In this document: positions 1 to 8,358 of the stretch, one piece after another
Layout of the letters: each line of letters opens with the position of its first letter
How positions within the stretch are numbered: the first letter of the stretch is position 1
NCBI GenBank assembly: GCA_016200325.1
Contig: JACQEZ010000020.1
Coordinates: 1 to 64,000, forward strand
Length of the DNA: 64,000 bases
Origin: Candidatus Manganitrophaceae bacterium
GTDB taxonomy: Bacteria; Nitrospirota; Nitrospiria; SBBL01; Manganitrophaceae
Reading direction: 5' to 3'
Notes under the pieces: model-generated
Told to the model about the DNA's origin: nothing
Seen by the model: the letters and a program-made list of their open reading frames with translations, nothing else
The model's database searches: none
Translations under genes and position numbers: made by a program

Positions 1-285
1 CGCGGTGCTCTCCCGCGCGTGGTACAAGTTGTGACCGTAAGGGGGGAGCGGGGGGGATCTCCCCCCGGCTGCACGGGGAGGCCGGAGGGGGCCGGGCAGT
101 CGGCCCCCACGGTGGGGGGTGGGGTAAAACCCCACGACCTTAGGCAGTGAGGTCAAGAGCAGTGTGTCTGAATCGACATCCTTCTCCTTTAAGGCCATCC
201 CTCCGTCTTCTCTTCTCCTTGACACACCTTCTCTTCCTCCGCTACCATAGGCGATTATTTTTTACTTTCTTCTTGCGGAGGATTC
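1..285. other. GC-rich left-edge intergenic region with inverted repeats
   Basis: No convincing gene. It holds several G- and C-runs that fold back on one another: a G6/C6 inverted repeat with a four-base loop at 51-66, C-run/G-run pairs around 104-119, and a perfect 6-bp stem GTGGGG/CCCCAC with loop TAAAA at 119-135. From about 170 the composition becomes pyrimidine-rich and leads into the ribosome-binding site of the first gene (GGAGG at 278-282). It may be the end of an upstream transcript (a run of terminator-like hairpins without clear T-tails) or a structured leader. The window edge prevents a decision. Confidence 0.4.
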
Positions 286-2346
286 ATGGAGAGTCTTTGG
301 TCGGATCGGGATGCGAAAGGATTGGCGGGGGTCGATCTGGTTGTTTATACCTCCCGGATCATCGGGGCGAATCCCAATTTGGTGTTATGGGGCGGGGGGA
401 ATTCGTCGATCAAGGTGGAGGGGACGGATCACACCGGCGCGCCGGTCCGGCTCCTCTGGATCAAAGGGAGCGGATCGGATATGAAGACGATCACCGCCAA
501 ACAGTTTACGCCGCTTCGCCTCGACGACCTTCTCCCTTTGATGAAGCGGGAAGCGATGACCGATGAGGAGATGGTCGCCTATCAGATGAAATCGGTTCTG
601 GAGCCGGGCGCTCCGAAACCGTCGATTGAAACCCTCCTGCATGCGTTCCTCCCCTCTCCCCATATCTATCACACCCATGCCGATGCGATCTGCGCCCTGA
701 CCGACACGCCCGACAGTCCGGGGGTCGTCGAGGCGGTCTATGGCCAAGGGGTGGCGGTCGTCGATTACATCCGGCCGGGATTTCTCCTGTCGAAATGGGT
801 CGGCGAGGCGTACCAGAAGAATCCGGGGCTCAAGGCGATCATTCTCGATAAGCATGGCCTGATTACCTGGGGCGATACCGCCCGGGAGGCGTATGATCTG
901 ACCATTTCGATGGTGACCCAAGCGGAGCGGTATGCGGCGAAGCAGGGACGGGGGAAGTTGGTCTTGGGGGGATTGAAGGTCCCGGCGCTTTCGCATGCAG
1001 AACGACATGCGGTGGCAGCCGAAGTCGCGCCGACCCTCCGCGGCGAGGTGAGCCGGAAGAAGCGGATGGTGCTGCAATATGAAGATGCGCCGGCGGTGTT
1101 GAAGTTTGCCGGATCGGAGGAGGCGAAGCGGCTGACGCAGATCGGTCCGTTTACCCCCGATCACTTGATGCATACCAAGCCGTGGCCTCTTTTCGTCGAC
1201 ACAAAAAATCCGGGCGATCCCGAGAAGCTCCGGGAGAAGATTCGGAAGGGGGCCGAGGCCTATCGGCAGCGGTATGCCGCCTATTTCGAAAAGTACAAAA
1301 CCGCCGGGGTAACGATGCTCGATCCGAATCCGCGCGTCGTCCTCATTCCGGGCCTCGGGATGTTCACCACCGGGAAGGACCGCCGGGCGACGCGGATTCC
1401 GCGCGATCTCTACGTTCATACGCTGTCGGTGATCCAGGCGGCCTCCGGAATTGACGCGTACCGGTCGATTACGACCCGCGAGATCTGCGATTTTGAATAT
1501 TGGCCGATGGAGAACTTTAAGCTGACCCTCCTGCCGCCCGAGAAAGAATTTTCCCGAAGGATCGTGCTCGTCACCGGCGGCGCCGGCGGGATCGGGCGGG
1601 CGATCGCAACTGCATTTGTAGAGGCGGGGGCGATGGTGGTGCTGACCGACATCGACTTGAAGAAAAGTCAGGCGCTGGTCGATGAAATCAATCAAAAAGC
1701 GGGGGAGGCGAACGCAACGGCGGTGGCGATGGATGTGACCGATGAGAAGAGCGTCCGCCGCGGATTCGAGCAGGCGGTCCTTGCTTACGGCGGGCTTGAT
1801 ATCTTCATCTCCAACGCCGGGGTGGCGAAGACCGCTCCGGTCGATCGGCTGTCGCTGGCCGACTGGGAGACGTCGCTCGCCGTCAATGCGACCGGCCATT
1901 TTCTCACCTCCCAATCGGCGCTGCGCGTGATGAAGGAGCAGGGGATCGGCGGATCGATCGTCGTCGTGGCAACCAAGAACCTGTTGGCCCCCGGAAAAGA
2001 CTTCGGCGCCTACTCCGCCTCCAAAGCGGCGCAGGCGCAGCTCGCCCGGATCATGGCAATCGAGAACGCGTCGGCCGGCATTCGGGTGAACATGGTCAAC
2101 CCCGATGGGGTTTTCGAGAATTCCGGCCTCTGGTCGAAAGAGGTGCGGGAGGAGCGGGCGCGCGCCCACGGCATCCCGGTGGAGCAGGTCGAGGATTTTT
2201 ACGCCAAGCGAAACCTGCTGCAGACCAAGATCACCGCCCGCGACGTCGCCGAATCGGTCCTCTTCCTCGCCTCCGACCGCGCCGCCAAAACGACCGGCGC
2301 GATGATTCCGGTGGATGGGGGGGTACGAGAGGCCTTTCCGAGGTAA
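286..2346 (+). CDS. Bifunctional class II aldolase / short-chain dehydrogenase (RhaD/YuxG-like)
   Basis: Two-domain cytoplasmic enzyme of 686 aa. The first ~420 residues are a class II aldolase/adducin domain with the zinc-ligand motif H129-T-H131-A-D. The rest is a classical short-chain dehydrogenase with the Rossmann motif T430-GGAGGIG and the catalytic Y576-S-A-S-K580. The family cleaves a ketose 1-phosphate such as rhamnulose 1-phosphate to dihydroxyacetone phosphate plus lactaldehyde and oxidises the aldehyde product; the length matches the ~690-aa YuxG-type proteins. The ATG follows GGAGG with good spacing. No kinase, isomerase or transporter for rhamnose or fucose lies nearby, so the substrate is not settled by context. 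Confidence 0.88.
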   Translation: MESLWSDRDAKGLAGVDLVVYTSRIIGANPNLVLWGGGNSSIKVEGTDHTGAPVRLLWIKGSGSDMKTITAKQFTPLRLDDLLPLMKREAMTDEEMVAYQMKSVLEPGAPKPSIETLLHAFLPSPHIYHTHADAICALTDTPDSPGVVEAVYGQGVAVVDYIRPGFLLSKWVGEAYQKNPGLKAIILDKHGLITWGDTAREAYDLTISMVTQAERYAAKQGRGKLVLGGLKVPALSHAERHAVAAEVAPTLRGEVSRKKRMVLQYEDAPAVLKFAGSEEAKRLTQIGPFTPDHLMHTKPWPLFVDTKNPGDPEKLREKIRKGAEAYRQRYAAYFEKYKTAGVTMLDPNPRVVLIPGLGMFTTGKDRRATRIPRDLYVHTLSVIQAASGIDAYRSITTREICDFEYWPMENFKLTLLPPEKEFSRRIVLVTGGAGGIGRAIATAFVEAGAMVVLTDIDLKKSQALVDEINQKAGEANATAVAMDVTDEKSVRRGFEQAVLAYGGLDIFISNAGVAKTAPVDRLSLADWETSLAVNATGHFLTSQSALRVMKEQGIGGSIVVVATKNLLAPGKDFGAYSASKAAQAQLARIMAIENASAGIRVNMVNPDGVFENSGLWSKEVREERARAHGIPVEQVEDFYAKRNLLQTKITARDVAESVLFLASDRAAKTTGAMIPVDGGVREAFPR

Positions 2347-2857
2347 TTGCTTTCCCGAAGACGCATGATCGGGTCGTGTTGTTGAACATTTCTGAAGGGC
2401 AACTCCAAGAACGAAAGCCGCATCGGGAGCCACTGGCCCGTTTGAGTGTCTTCGGCATCGCCTCTCGTTATCCGGGTCGTCGGGCCGATCGCGCGGCCGC
2501 AGAAGATTCTATGAAAACGACGAAGATCATTCGTACGATCATGAGGACCCGATTTGGACTGCCGTAAGAGCGAAAGCGGTTTTTCCTCCCTCTTTTTCAT
2601 CATTAATATCATATATCTTCCCAGATGCTGAACCGTCGGGTGGGACTCTGTGTCGCCTTCTCATTGCTGGTTCCCCCAGAGAAGGTGTTCTGGGTCTACC
2701 TTCGTGATCTCAGTCGCTTTTCTCCGTCCAGCCTTACCCATCTGCACTTCCAGATGTCCGAATGAGAGTGCCAAACCTCTAGGGCCCCTTGAACTTTTTT
2801 CCGCTTAAGATTATTGTTGCTCGATGGTCTTTTCAGAGGGGAGATAAAGGAGTTATG
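2347..2857. other. 511-bp intergenic region with a candidate sigma-70 promoter
   Basis: No ORF here has a credible start, composition or recognisable product. Near the right end is a candidate sigma-70 promoter reading right: TTGAAC (2789-2794), 17-bp spacer, TATTGT (2812-2817), which would start transcription about 35 bases before the cupredoxin gene. The remainder (2347-2780) shows nothing I can name. Confidence 0.4.
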
Positions 2858-3838
2858 ATGAAAGTGTATCTGAGTCAAAAAGGGATTCGGCGGTGGGGGA
2901 TCTCGATCCTCGCCTTTTGCTTTATCTCACTACAGCTTCCGGCAAATGCAGCGGCGGGAACGGTTGATGGAATTGTCAAAATCGGCTCGGATCCGGGAGA
3001 GGGAGCGGTGGTCTATCTAAAAGCGACCGGCTCAAAACCGGCGCGGGTGCCGCCGAAGCAGGTCACGATTCAACAAGAAGATTTGGAGTTTAAACCCTTT
3101 TTCACGGCGGTGCCGGTCGGTTCCACCATCCTCTTTGAGAACAAGGATAACGAGATGCACAATATTCACTCGACGACCCCCGGCAACCGCTTCGACGTCG
3201 GCATCCATAATCAAGGGGACACCAAAACGGTTATTTTCGATAAGCCGGGAGCGGTGATGCTTCGGTGCAAGATTCACCCGCAGATGCGGGGGCTGGTTTT
3301 CGTTTCACCCTCCCAATATTATGCGGCGGTCGGAAAAGAGGGAAAGTATTCAATCCCAAAGGTGCCGGCCGGCACCTACCAGATCGAGGCGTGGCATCCG
3401 CGGCTGACCGGAGAGGAGATCAAGGCGGGGAGCCGGTCGATCACGGTGGGGGCGGAAGCGGTTTCGGTCGATTTCAACTTAACAGGCAAAGCGCCGAAAG
3501 AGGCGAATCTGACCGAGGTGCCGGACAAAGATTGGATGGAGGTGTTGAACGAGGTGCGCAGCTCGCTCGATCAGGCGCTCGAAAAATGGAAAGAAGGAAA
3601 GAAGACCGGGGCGATGACGAAGGTGATGACGACGCACTCCCGAATTTACGGGGAGTCGGGTCTGCGGAATGCGATCTCCCAGAAATTGGGAAAGGGCCAA
3701 GCGGAGGCGCATGACGCCCAATTCAGCGCGCTGGTCCGACAGGTTCAAAGGGACGGCCCGGCCGCCGAGGCAGGAATTCAATCAGAGAAGGAAAAGCTCC
3801 TGACGAACCTAAAAGGGGATATTCAGAAGATGAAGTAG
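2858..3838 (+). CDS. Secreted cupredoxin-domain protein with C-terminal helical tail
   Basis: Protein of 326 aa with an N-terminal signal peptide (hydrophobic ~13-33, cleavage near A-N-A-A-A). Residues ~36-150 form a methylamine-utilisation-like cupredoxin fold with a full type 1 copper set: H101 or H104, C137, H140 and M143 (motif C-K-I-H-P-Q-M). Residues ~150-235 look like a carboxypeptidase-regulatory beta-sandwich (YSIPKVPAGTYQIEAWHP). Residues ~245-326 are charged and helical. The family is periplasmic and is thought to carry electrons or bind copper; the partner is unknown. Start choice: AAAGGAG lies 5 bases before the ATG at 2858 and only 2 before the one at 2855. A possible terminator hairpin follows the stop. 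Confidence 0.8.
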   Translation: MKVYLSQKGIRRWGISILAFCFISLQLPANAAAGTVDGIVKIGSDPGEGAVVYLKATGSKPARVPPKQVTIQQEDLEFKPFFTAVPVGSTILFENKDNEMHNIHSTTPGNRFDVGIHNQGDTKTVIFDKPGAVMLRCKIHPQMRGLVFVSPSQYYAAVGKEGKYSIPKVPAGTYQIEAWHPRLTGEEIKAGSRSITVGAEAVSVDFNLTGKAPKEANLTEVPDKDWMEVLNEVRSSLDQALEKWKEGKKTGAMTKVMTTHSRIYGESGLRNAISQKLGKGQAEAHDAQFSALVRQVQRDGPAAEAGIQSEKEKLLTNLKGDIQKMK

Positions 3839-3870
3839 GGGCAAAAGCAGGAGGCGGAAATGAGAAGGCA

Positions 3871-3908
3871 GAAGTCCAGAATAAAATAATAATTCTGAAT
3901 TCTGGCTT
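3871..3908 (+). terminator. Hairpin between cupredoxin and epimerase genes
   Basis: Inverted repeat GAAG-t-CCAGAAT ... ATTCTGG-CTTC with an A/T-rich loop of about 16 bases, just past the cupredoxin stop. The stem has one bulge. It is followed by CGGTCTTTTGAA, a poor T-tract, so it may be a weak terminator, a processing site or a small repeat element. Confidence 0.4.
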
Positions 3909-3941
3909 CGGTCTTTTGAATGCTAAGCGGTGGAGGTAGTG

Positions 3942-4850
3942 ATGAGAGTCTTCGTGACGGGTGGATCGGGATATGTTGGAAATGCGGTGGTGGCGGCGCT
4001 TTGCCGGGCCGGTCATGCGGTGACGGCGCTGGTAAGGACTCCGGAGAAGGCAAAGCTCGTAGAACGATTCGGCGCCAAGGCGGTGGAGGGGGATATCAAA
4101 AAGCCGGGCCCGTTGATTCCGTTGACGGCCGAAGTCGACGCCATCGTCCATACGGCGGCGGAGATGTCTGCCGACGGCGGGAAGATCGACCAGCAGTGGG
4201 TCTCGGCGGTGCTCGATCCCCTTTCGCAGTCGAAGGGACGGAGCCGATTTATCTATACCAGCGGGGCTTGGGTGTTGGGAGACACCGGCGGCCGGTTTGT
4301 CGATGAGAGCGCCACGACCGATCAGGCGGCGCCGATCGTCGCCTGGCGGCCTGCGGTGGAGCGGATGGTCCTGGAATCGGCCGGACGCGGGGTGACCCCC
4401 TGCATCGTCCGCCCCGGGCTGGTCTATGGAGGAGCCGGCGGGCTCTTGGCGATGCTGATGGCCTCCGCCGAAAAGGAGAAGGCGGTTCGGATTGTCGGGG
4501 AGGGCCGGAACCATTGGCCGCTCGTCCATCGAGACGATCTTGCCGATCTCTATGTCCGTTGCGTGGAGCGGGCCCCGGCGGGACAGCTCTTCAACGCGAC
4601 CGACGGCTCCCGGTTGACGCTGCGCGCGATCGCAGAAGCGCTCAGCGCCGCGGCCGGCGGCTACGGCAAGGTGAATACGACCCCGCTGGAGGAGGCGAGA
4701 AAACAGATGGGAGCTCTGGCCGACGCGCTGGCGTTGGATCAGGAGGTCTCCGGAACGCGGGCCGAGCAGCTGCTCGGATGGCAGCCGCGCCATCGCTCCC
4801 TCGTTGCCGAGGCCGATGCGCTCTATCGGGCGTTCAAGGCAGGGGGGTAG
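3942..4850 (+). CDS. NAD(P)-dependent epimerase/dehydratase-like protein (atypical SDR)
   Basis: Protein of 302 aa starting at an ATG 5 bases after GGAGG; the upstream in-frame GTG at 3930 overlaps that site and is not used here. It opens with the Rossmann motif TGGSGYVG (residues 6-13), and R36-T-P-E-K lies after beta-strand 2, typical of NADP-binding atypical SDRs. The serine segment YTSGAWVLGDT is present, but the usual YxxxK is replaced by WRPAVE, so it may not be a classical oxidoreductase. A RPGLVYGG motif and the C-terminal substrate lobe are normal for extended SDRs. The substrate is unknown. It is followed 35 bp later by an MBL-fold hydrolase on the same strand. Confidence 0.75.
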   Translation: MRVFVTGGSGYVGNAVVAALCRAGHAVTALVRTPEKAKLVERFGAKAVEGDIKKPGPLIPLTAEVDAIVHTAAEMSADGGKIDQQWVSAVLDPLSQSKGRSRFIYTSGAWVLGDTGGRFVDESATTDQAAPIVAWRPAVERMVLESAGRGVTPCIVRPGLVYGGAGGLLAMLMASAEKEKAVRIVGEGRNHWPLVHRDDLADLYVRCVERAPAGQLFNATDGSRLTLRAIAEALSAAAGGYGKVNTTPLEEARKQMGALADALALDQEVSGTRAEQLLGWQPRHRSLVAEADALYRAFKAGG

Positions 4851-4885
4851 CGCAGCGACGTGCGGAGGCGACGCAATCGAATGCC

Positions 4886-5989
4886 ATGAAGCCCCTTTTT
4901 CATCCCCGCTTGGTCCACGATCCGTTCGGCGATCCCGGTCTCTATGTGTCGCTCCTCTTCGAGCGGCGGGGGCTTCTCTTCGACCTGGGAGACCTCCGGC
5001 CGCTCTCCGCCCGGATGTTGTTGAAGACCAGCCATGTCTTCATCACCCACGCCCATATGGACCACTTCATCGGCTTCGATCAGATGCTCCGGATTTGTCT
5101 CGGCCGGGAGAAGGCGCTCCACCTCTTCGGCCCGCTCGGGATCACCGATCAGGTCTCTCATAAGCTCTCCGGATATACCTGGAACTTGGTCGAGAATTAT
5201 CCCGCCGACTTTCACGTCATCGTTACCGAGGTCGACGAGCAAGAGCGAAAGACGACCCGTTTCCGAACCCGCTCCGGCTTTCGCCGCGAGGAGACGGTGA
5301 TCGCCCATTTTTCCGAGGGGGTGTTGGTCGATGAGCCGGGATTCCGTGTGCGATCTGTCCACCTCGATCATAAAATTCCCTCCCTCGGTTATACGCTTGA
5401 AGAAAAAGTCCACATCAACATTTTAAAGAACCGATTAGAAGCGCAGGGGCTGCCGGTCGGACCGTGGCTTAAGGAGCTAAAGGATGCAATCTTGCGAAAT
5501 GAGCCCGACGACCTTCCCTTTCGCATTTGGTGGAAGCGCGACGGCGCCCGAGAGGGTGTTATTGAAGAGTGCCGGCGCCCCCTTGGGGCGCTCAAGCGGG
5601 AGATCATCCAAATCGCGCCCGGCCAGAAAATCAGCTATGTGACCGATGTCGTCTACCATTCCGAGAACGCGCGGAGAATTATTGATCTGGTGCGCGGCTC
5701 CGACATCCTTTTTATCGAGTCCGCATTCCTCCAAGAAGATGCCGATCGCGCCGCGGAGAAGTACCATCTCACCACCGCCCAGGCGGGGCTGCTCGCCCGC
5801 GACGCCGGTGTAAAAGAAGTCGCTCCCTTTCACTTTTCGGCGAAATACAATGGAGAGGGAGAGCGCCACTTCCAAGAGGTGCGGGAGGCATTTAAAGGAA
5901 AGGTGAGCGGAAGGATGAATGAGGCGTCGAATCGCGCCGCCGGGGCCGACGACAGCGGCCCAAACGACCCGCTCCCGTTTGAAGATTGA
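4886..5989 (+). CDS. MBL-fold metallohydrolase, ribonuclease Z-like
   Basis: Protein of 367 aa of the metallo-beta-lactamase fold. The metal motif H55-A-H57-M-D59-H60 is intact; near the C-terminus are the segment YVTDVVYHSEN (metal-bridging Asp), a glutamate in LFIESAF, and a late histidine in VAPFHFSAKY, all in RNase Z order. Family members process tRNA 3' ends, but many relatives of this length and divergence act on unknown phosphodiesters, so I leave the symbol blank. The reading frame stays open upstream inside the previous gene; the true start is taken as the ATG at 4886 because the preceding frame is a shadow of the epimerase. No strong ribosome-binding site is adjacent. Confidence 0.75.
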   Translation: MKPLFHPRLVHDPFGDPGLYVSLLFERRGLLFDLGDLRPLSARMLLKTSHVFITHAHMDHFIGFDQMLRICLGREKALHLFGPLGITDQVSHKLSGYTWNLVENYPADFHVIVTEVDEQERKTTRFRTRSGFRREETVIAHFSEGVLVDEPGFRVRSVHLDHKIPSLGYTLEEKVHINILKNRLEAQGLPVGPWLKELKDAILRNEPDDLPFRIWWKRDGAREGVIEECRRPLGALKREIIQIAPGQKISYVTDVVYHSENARRIIDLVRGSDILFIESAFLQEDADRAAEKYHLTTAQAGLLARDAGVKEVAPFHFSAKYNGEGERHFQEVREAFKGKVSGRMNEASNRAAGADDSGPNDPLPFED

Positions 5990-6058
5990 CACTGATCACC
6001 GTCGAAGATTAAAATCAGCCGATTCCGGGAGGCGAATACCAATAAAGGAGGCGAGGCG

Positions 6059-6379
6059 ATGTCGGAGTTGACGGTGATCGTGCAGGCAAAGGCAAAACCG
6101 GGAAAAGAGGCGGCGCTGGAGAAGGCATGGCGGGCGATCATCGCCCCGACCTACAACGAGCCGGGCTGTCTCCGGTATCTGCTTCACCGGGCGGTCGAGG
6201 ACCCGGCCCTTTTTATCTCTATCGAGCGCTGGGCATCCAAAGAGGCGATCGATCAGCACATGGCCACCCCGCACATTCAAAGCCTGCTGAAGCAGGTGCC
6301 TGATTTGGTCGCCGGCGTCCCGCAGATCCAGATCTTCGAATCGCTCTCGGAAGGGCGATCGGAGAAAGGCAAAATCTAA
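6059..6379 (+). CDS. Antibiotic biosynthesis monooxygenase (ABM)-domain protein
   Basis: Small cytoplasmic protein of 106 aa with one ABM/dimeric alpha-beta-barrel domain: an N-terminal strand ELTVIVQAKAKPG, a helix ending in PGCLRYLLHRAVEDP, the strand FISIERWASKEAIDQHMATPHIQ, and a C-terminal strand. The pattern W-x-S/D-x-E-A-x-x-x-H-x-x-T/S-x-H is the family signature. Members are cofactor-free quinol monooxygenases (YgiN-like), haem-degrading enzymes or proteins of unknown role; nothing nearby chooses between them. The start is supported by AAAGGAGGCGAGGCG before the ATG. Its stop abuts the stop of the convergent nuclease gene with no spacer. Confidence 0.8.
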   Translation: MSELTVIVQAKAKPGKEAALEKAWRAIIAPTYNEPGCLRYLLHRAVEDPALFISIERWASKEAIDQHMATPHIQSLLKQVPDLVAGVPQIQIFESLSEGRSEKGKI

Positions 6380-7339
6380 TCACTCCTGTCGCTTCCAACC
6401 TGCTTCCACAAAGAGGGGTACATACTCTTCCGGGATGAAAAGGCGGTCTTCCATATTCGGGATGGTGTAATAGTTCTGCGGTCGAATGAGAAGGTCGTCG
6501 TTTTTGCTCAGATCGATGGCCCACCGCTCGGGCGGCCGTCGCTGAGAGAGAAAGCGAAGCTCGAAGGGGAGGAGCCGGAGCGGATCGTTCGGATCGAAGA
6601 TTCCGATCTGATTCTGCCGCGCATCCTCGATCCACCTCCGGGCGTCGGCCAGGCTCTTCTCCTTCGTTGCGATTTGATTCGCTTTGCCGGGTGGAATGAC
6701 GGCCTGGGTGATGCTTCCCTGCCGGCGGAACGGATTGATGTTCGGCCAGATAAAATAGGGGGTAATCAGAGCGGTCTTCAGGAGCCGTTCGTTATAAGTG
6801 AGCGGACGCGGCGTCTCCGTTTTCGCCGGTTCGAACCGATTGATGAAGGCCAGCATCCGGCCGTATCGATCCATCACCTCGTGGGAGAAGAACAGAAGAA
6901 ATTGGAAGGTCTCTTCGGTTTTTCCAAGGGCGGCAACGTCGGCGGTGACCTCCTGCTCGAGCGCCACCTCTGCGGCTGAGGCGAGCCGGTAATGATTCAG
7001 CGCCGTGCCGGGTCCGACATGCGATTCGAGATAGGCGCGCAGCCCGGGGTCGAGCGCCGGTTTAAAGCGGGGAAGGCCGGGGTTGAATGGATCGCTTAAG
7101 AAGGCCTCCCATTTTGGGTCGGCGAGTCCGGTAAAGGTTTTCTCTCCAGGGAGGGTAAAGCTGATTTCGGGCGCATCGACTCCCAGAAAGCGGACGCCGA
7201 AATCGCCGATCGCGCGGGCGCGAATCGTGTCTCCATCATGGACCTCCTGCCCGACATTTCCCGGCACGCCGCGGTAGGTGCCGAGACCGACATGGCCGAC
7301 GATCAACCCTGAACGGAGCTGCTCGATTGCGTTAGACAT
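6380..7339 (-). CDS. Staphylococcal nuclease (SNase)-like protein
   Basis: Protein of 319 aa without a signal peptide. A thermonuclease-like core is visible: VHDGDTIRARAIGDFGVRFLGVDAPEI near the N-terminus (the D-G-D-T and R-x-x-G-V-D-A-P-E elements), and later MDRYGRMLAFINR, matching the D-x-x-G-R segment of the family. A long insertion (~residues 65-150) separates these parts, so this is a divergent, oversized member. Calcium-dependent phosphodiesterase activity is likely but not certain. The start at 7339 is chosen because GAGGAGG lies 6 bases upstream; an in-frame codon at 7354 overlaps that site. Confidence 0.72.
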   Translation of the reverse strand: MSNAIEQLRSGLIVGHVGLGTYRGVPGNVGQEVHDGDTIRARAIGDFGVRFLGVDAPEISFTLPGEKTFTGLADPKWEAFLSDPFNPGLPRFKPALDPGLRAYLESHVGPGTALNHYRLASAAEVALEQEVTADVAALGKTEETFQFLLFFSHEVMDRYGRMLAFINRFEPAKTETPRPLTYNERLLKTALITPYFIWPNINPFRRQGSITQAVIPPGKANQIATKEKSLADARRWIEDARQNQIGIFDPNDPLRLLPFELRFLSQRRPPERWAIDLSKNDDLLIRPQNYYTIPNMEDRLFIPEEYVPLFVEAGWKRQE

Positions 7340-7472
7340 CCCTGTCCTCCTCAATGAAATCTTCAGTGATGCTTCAAATGCACGTGTTCATCCGCATTTC
7401 AAGAGAGGCATCGCGCATCGATCGAACGTTAATCGAAATCGGGATTCTTTGTCAATCGCCTGAGAGGTTCTC

Positions 7473-7725
7473 ATGACACCGCCATCCATGAAGGGACTGA
7501 TTATTTCTATCGGAAGCGATCCGGCCGCCGCCACCTTCACCCTCAATCGGCTTTCCCCGGAGGCGCTCTGCTTTTTCGTCTCGGAGGGGCGGCGGGGAGA
7601 GACCAATCGGGAGATTATTCCGGTCGATGCCGATGGAGCGCTATCGGCCGCTGTGGGAGTGGGTCCTTAAAATTTCAGAGACTCTGCCGGAGAAAGGAGT
7701 GCGATTTCCGAAATTGGCGTTTTAG
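7473..7725 (+). pseudogene. CARF-like N-terminal fragment, probably a gene relic
   Basis: A 65-codon frame (7473-7670) with its own ribosome-binding site (GAGAGG, 5 bases before the ATG). Its first ~45 residues (KGLIISIGSDPAAATFTLNR, then CFFVSEG and REIIP) resemble the first strand-loop-helix of CRISPR-associated CARF proteins of the TIGR02710 type. A second frame (+1) opens inside it and runs to 7725 with gene-like residues (PLWEWVLKISETLPEKGVRF). The two may be the ends of one gene joined by an internal deletion plus a frameshift. Full-length CARF proteins are several hundred residues long and no cas gene or repeat array is in the window. A functional micro-protein cannot be excluded. Confidence 0.35.
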
Positions 7726-7898
7726 CCAAACCGGCTCCCGACCGATACGGCATGTCCTGTCTCTTCTAATGGAGGCACGTTGACAAAAAGTGTCATTTTC
7801 TTAAGAGGGATGGACATTCTATGCGCCGAACGATAAATCTTAATCGGTCGATGAAATAGAAGTCCTTTTAAAATAAAGTAAATTTCGTTCCGTCCGGA

Positions 7899-7914
7899 TG
7901 GCATAGAACCTGCT
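7899..7914 (+). promoter_or_regulatory. Sigma-54 promoter of the major pilin gene
   Basis: TGGCAT-AGAAC-CTGCT matches the -24/-12 consensus TGGCAC-N5-TTGCW, with the invariant GG and GC at the correct spacing; the mismatches are T for C at the end of the first element and C for T in the second. Transcription would start near 7925, about 38 bases before the pilin ATG. PilR at 53428-54813 is the obvious activator candidate. Confidence 0.72.
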
Positions 7915-7962
7915 TTCCCAAGAGTGAACTCAAGTCCTCAATGGTATTCGAGGGAGGTCGGC

Positions 7963-8358
7963 ATGTTTGGGCGGATGAAAAATCAAAAGGGCTTTACATT
8001 AATTGAGTTAATGATTGTGGTGGCCATTGTCGGTATCTTGGCTTCGATCGCCATTCCAAGTATGCTGAACTATCAGGCGAGATCGCAACAGGCGGAAGCA
8101 CGGGCGAATCTCGACGCCATTTTCACCGGGATGATGATCTATTCGACCGAGCATACCGGATATGCCGGGGCGACATTGATCGAGATCGGCTTTGCGACCG
8201 AAGGAACCCGCCGGTATTCTTATACATTGACCGGCCTCACCGCGAATACCTTTACCGCCAGAGCGACAGGGATGGCAGGACGTATTACAGGTGACGTTTG
8301 GACCATCGATCAGAACAAATCGATCACCGACGTGAATCCATCCTCTTATACTTCCTAA
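7963..8358 (+). CDS. pilA: Type IV pilin (PilA-like major pilin)
   Basis: Prepilin of 131 aa. A short positively charged leader of 10 residues ([10 protein letters not shown]) precedes the prepilin-peptidase site G|FTLIELM, with Glu at +5 of the mature protein and a ~25-residue hydrophobic helix ending in AIPSM. The mature domain is only ~120 aa and has no cysteine pair, similar to the short pilins of Geobacter and relatives. GGGAGG precedes the ATG. The gene stands alone, 42 kb from the other pilus genes in the window, but has its own sigma-54 promoter. It could also be a pseudopilin; its single-gene placement and promoter favour the major pilin. Confidence 0.8.
   Translation: MFGRMKNQKGFTLIELMIVVAIVGILASIAIPSMLNYQARSQQAEARANLDAIFTGMMIYSTEHTGYAGATLIEIGFATEGTRRYSYTLTGLTANTFTARATGMAGRITGDVWTIDQNKSITDVNPSSYTS

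Noticed and set aside
385-2433. Long minus-strand frame of 682 codons antisense to the aldolase gene
   Set aside because: It lies on the other strand of a well-recognised enzyme; its translation is rich in R, G, D and H with no domain, as expected of a mirror frame in GC-rich DNA.
2376-2567. 63-codon frame in the gap before the cupredoxin gene
   Set aside because: No ribosome-binding site, no hydrophobic or conserved motif, and arginine-rich composition; probably chance.
2755-2780. Minus-strand TGGCAC as a sigma-54 -24 element
   Set aside because: The corresponding -12 position reads TTCG rather than TTGC, and no minus-strand gene follows.
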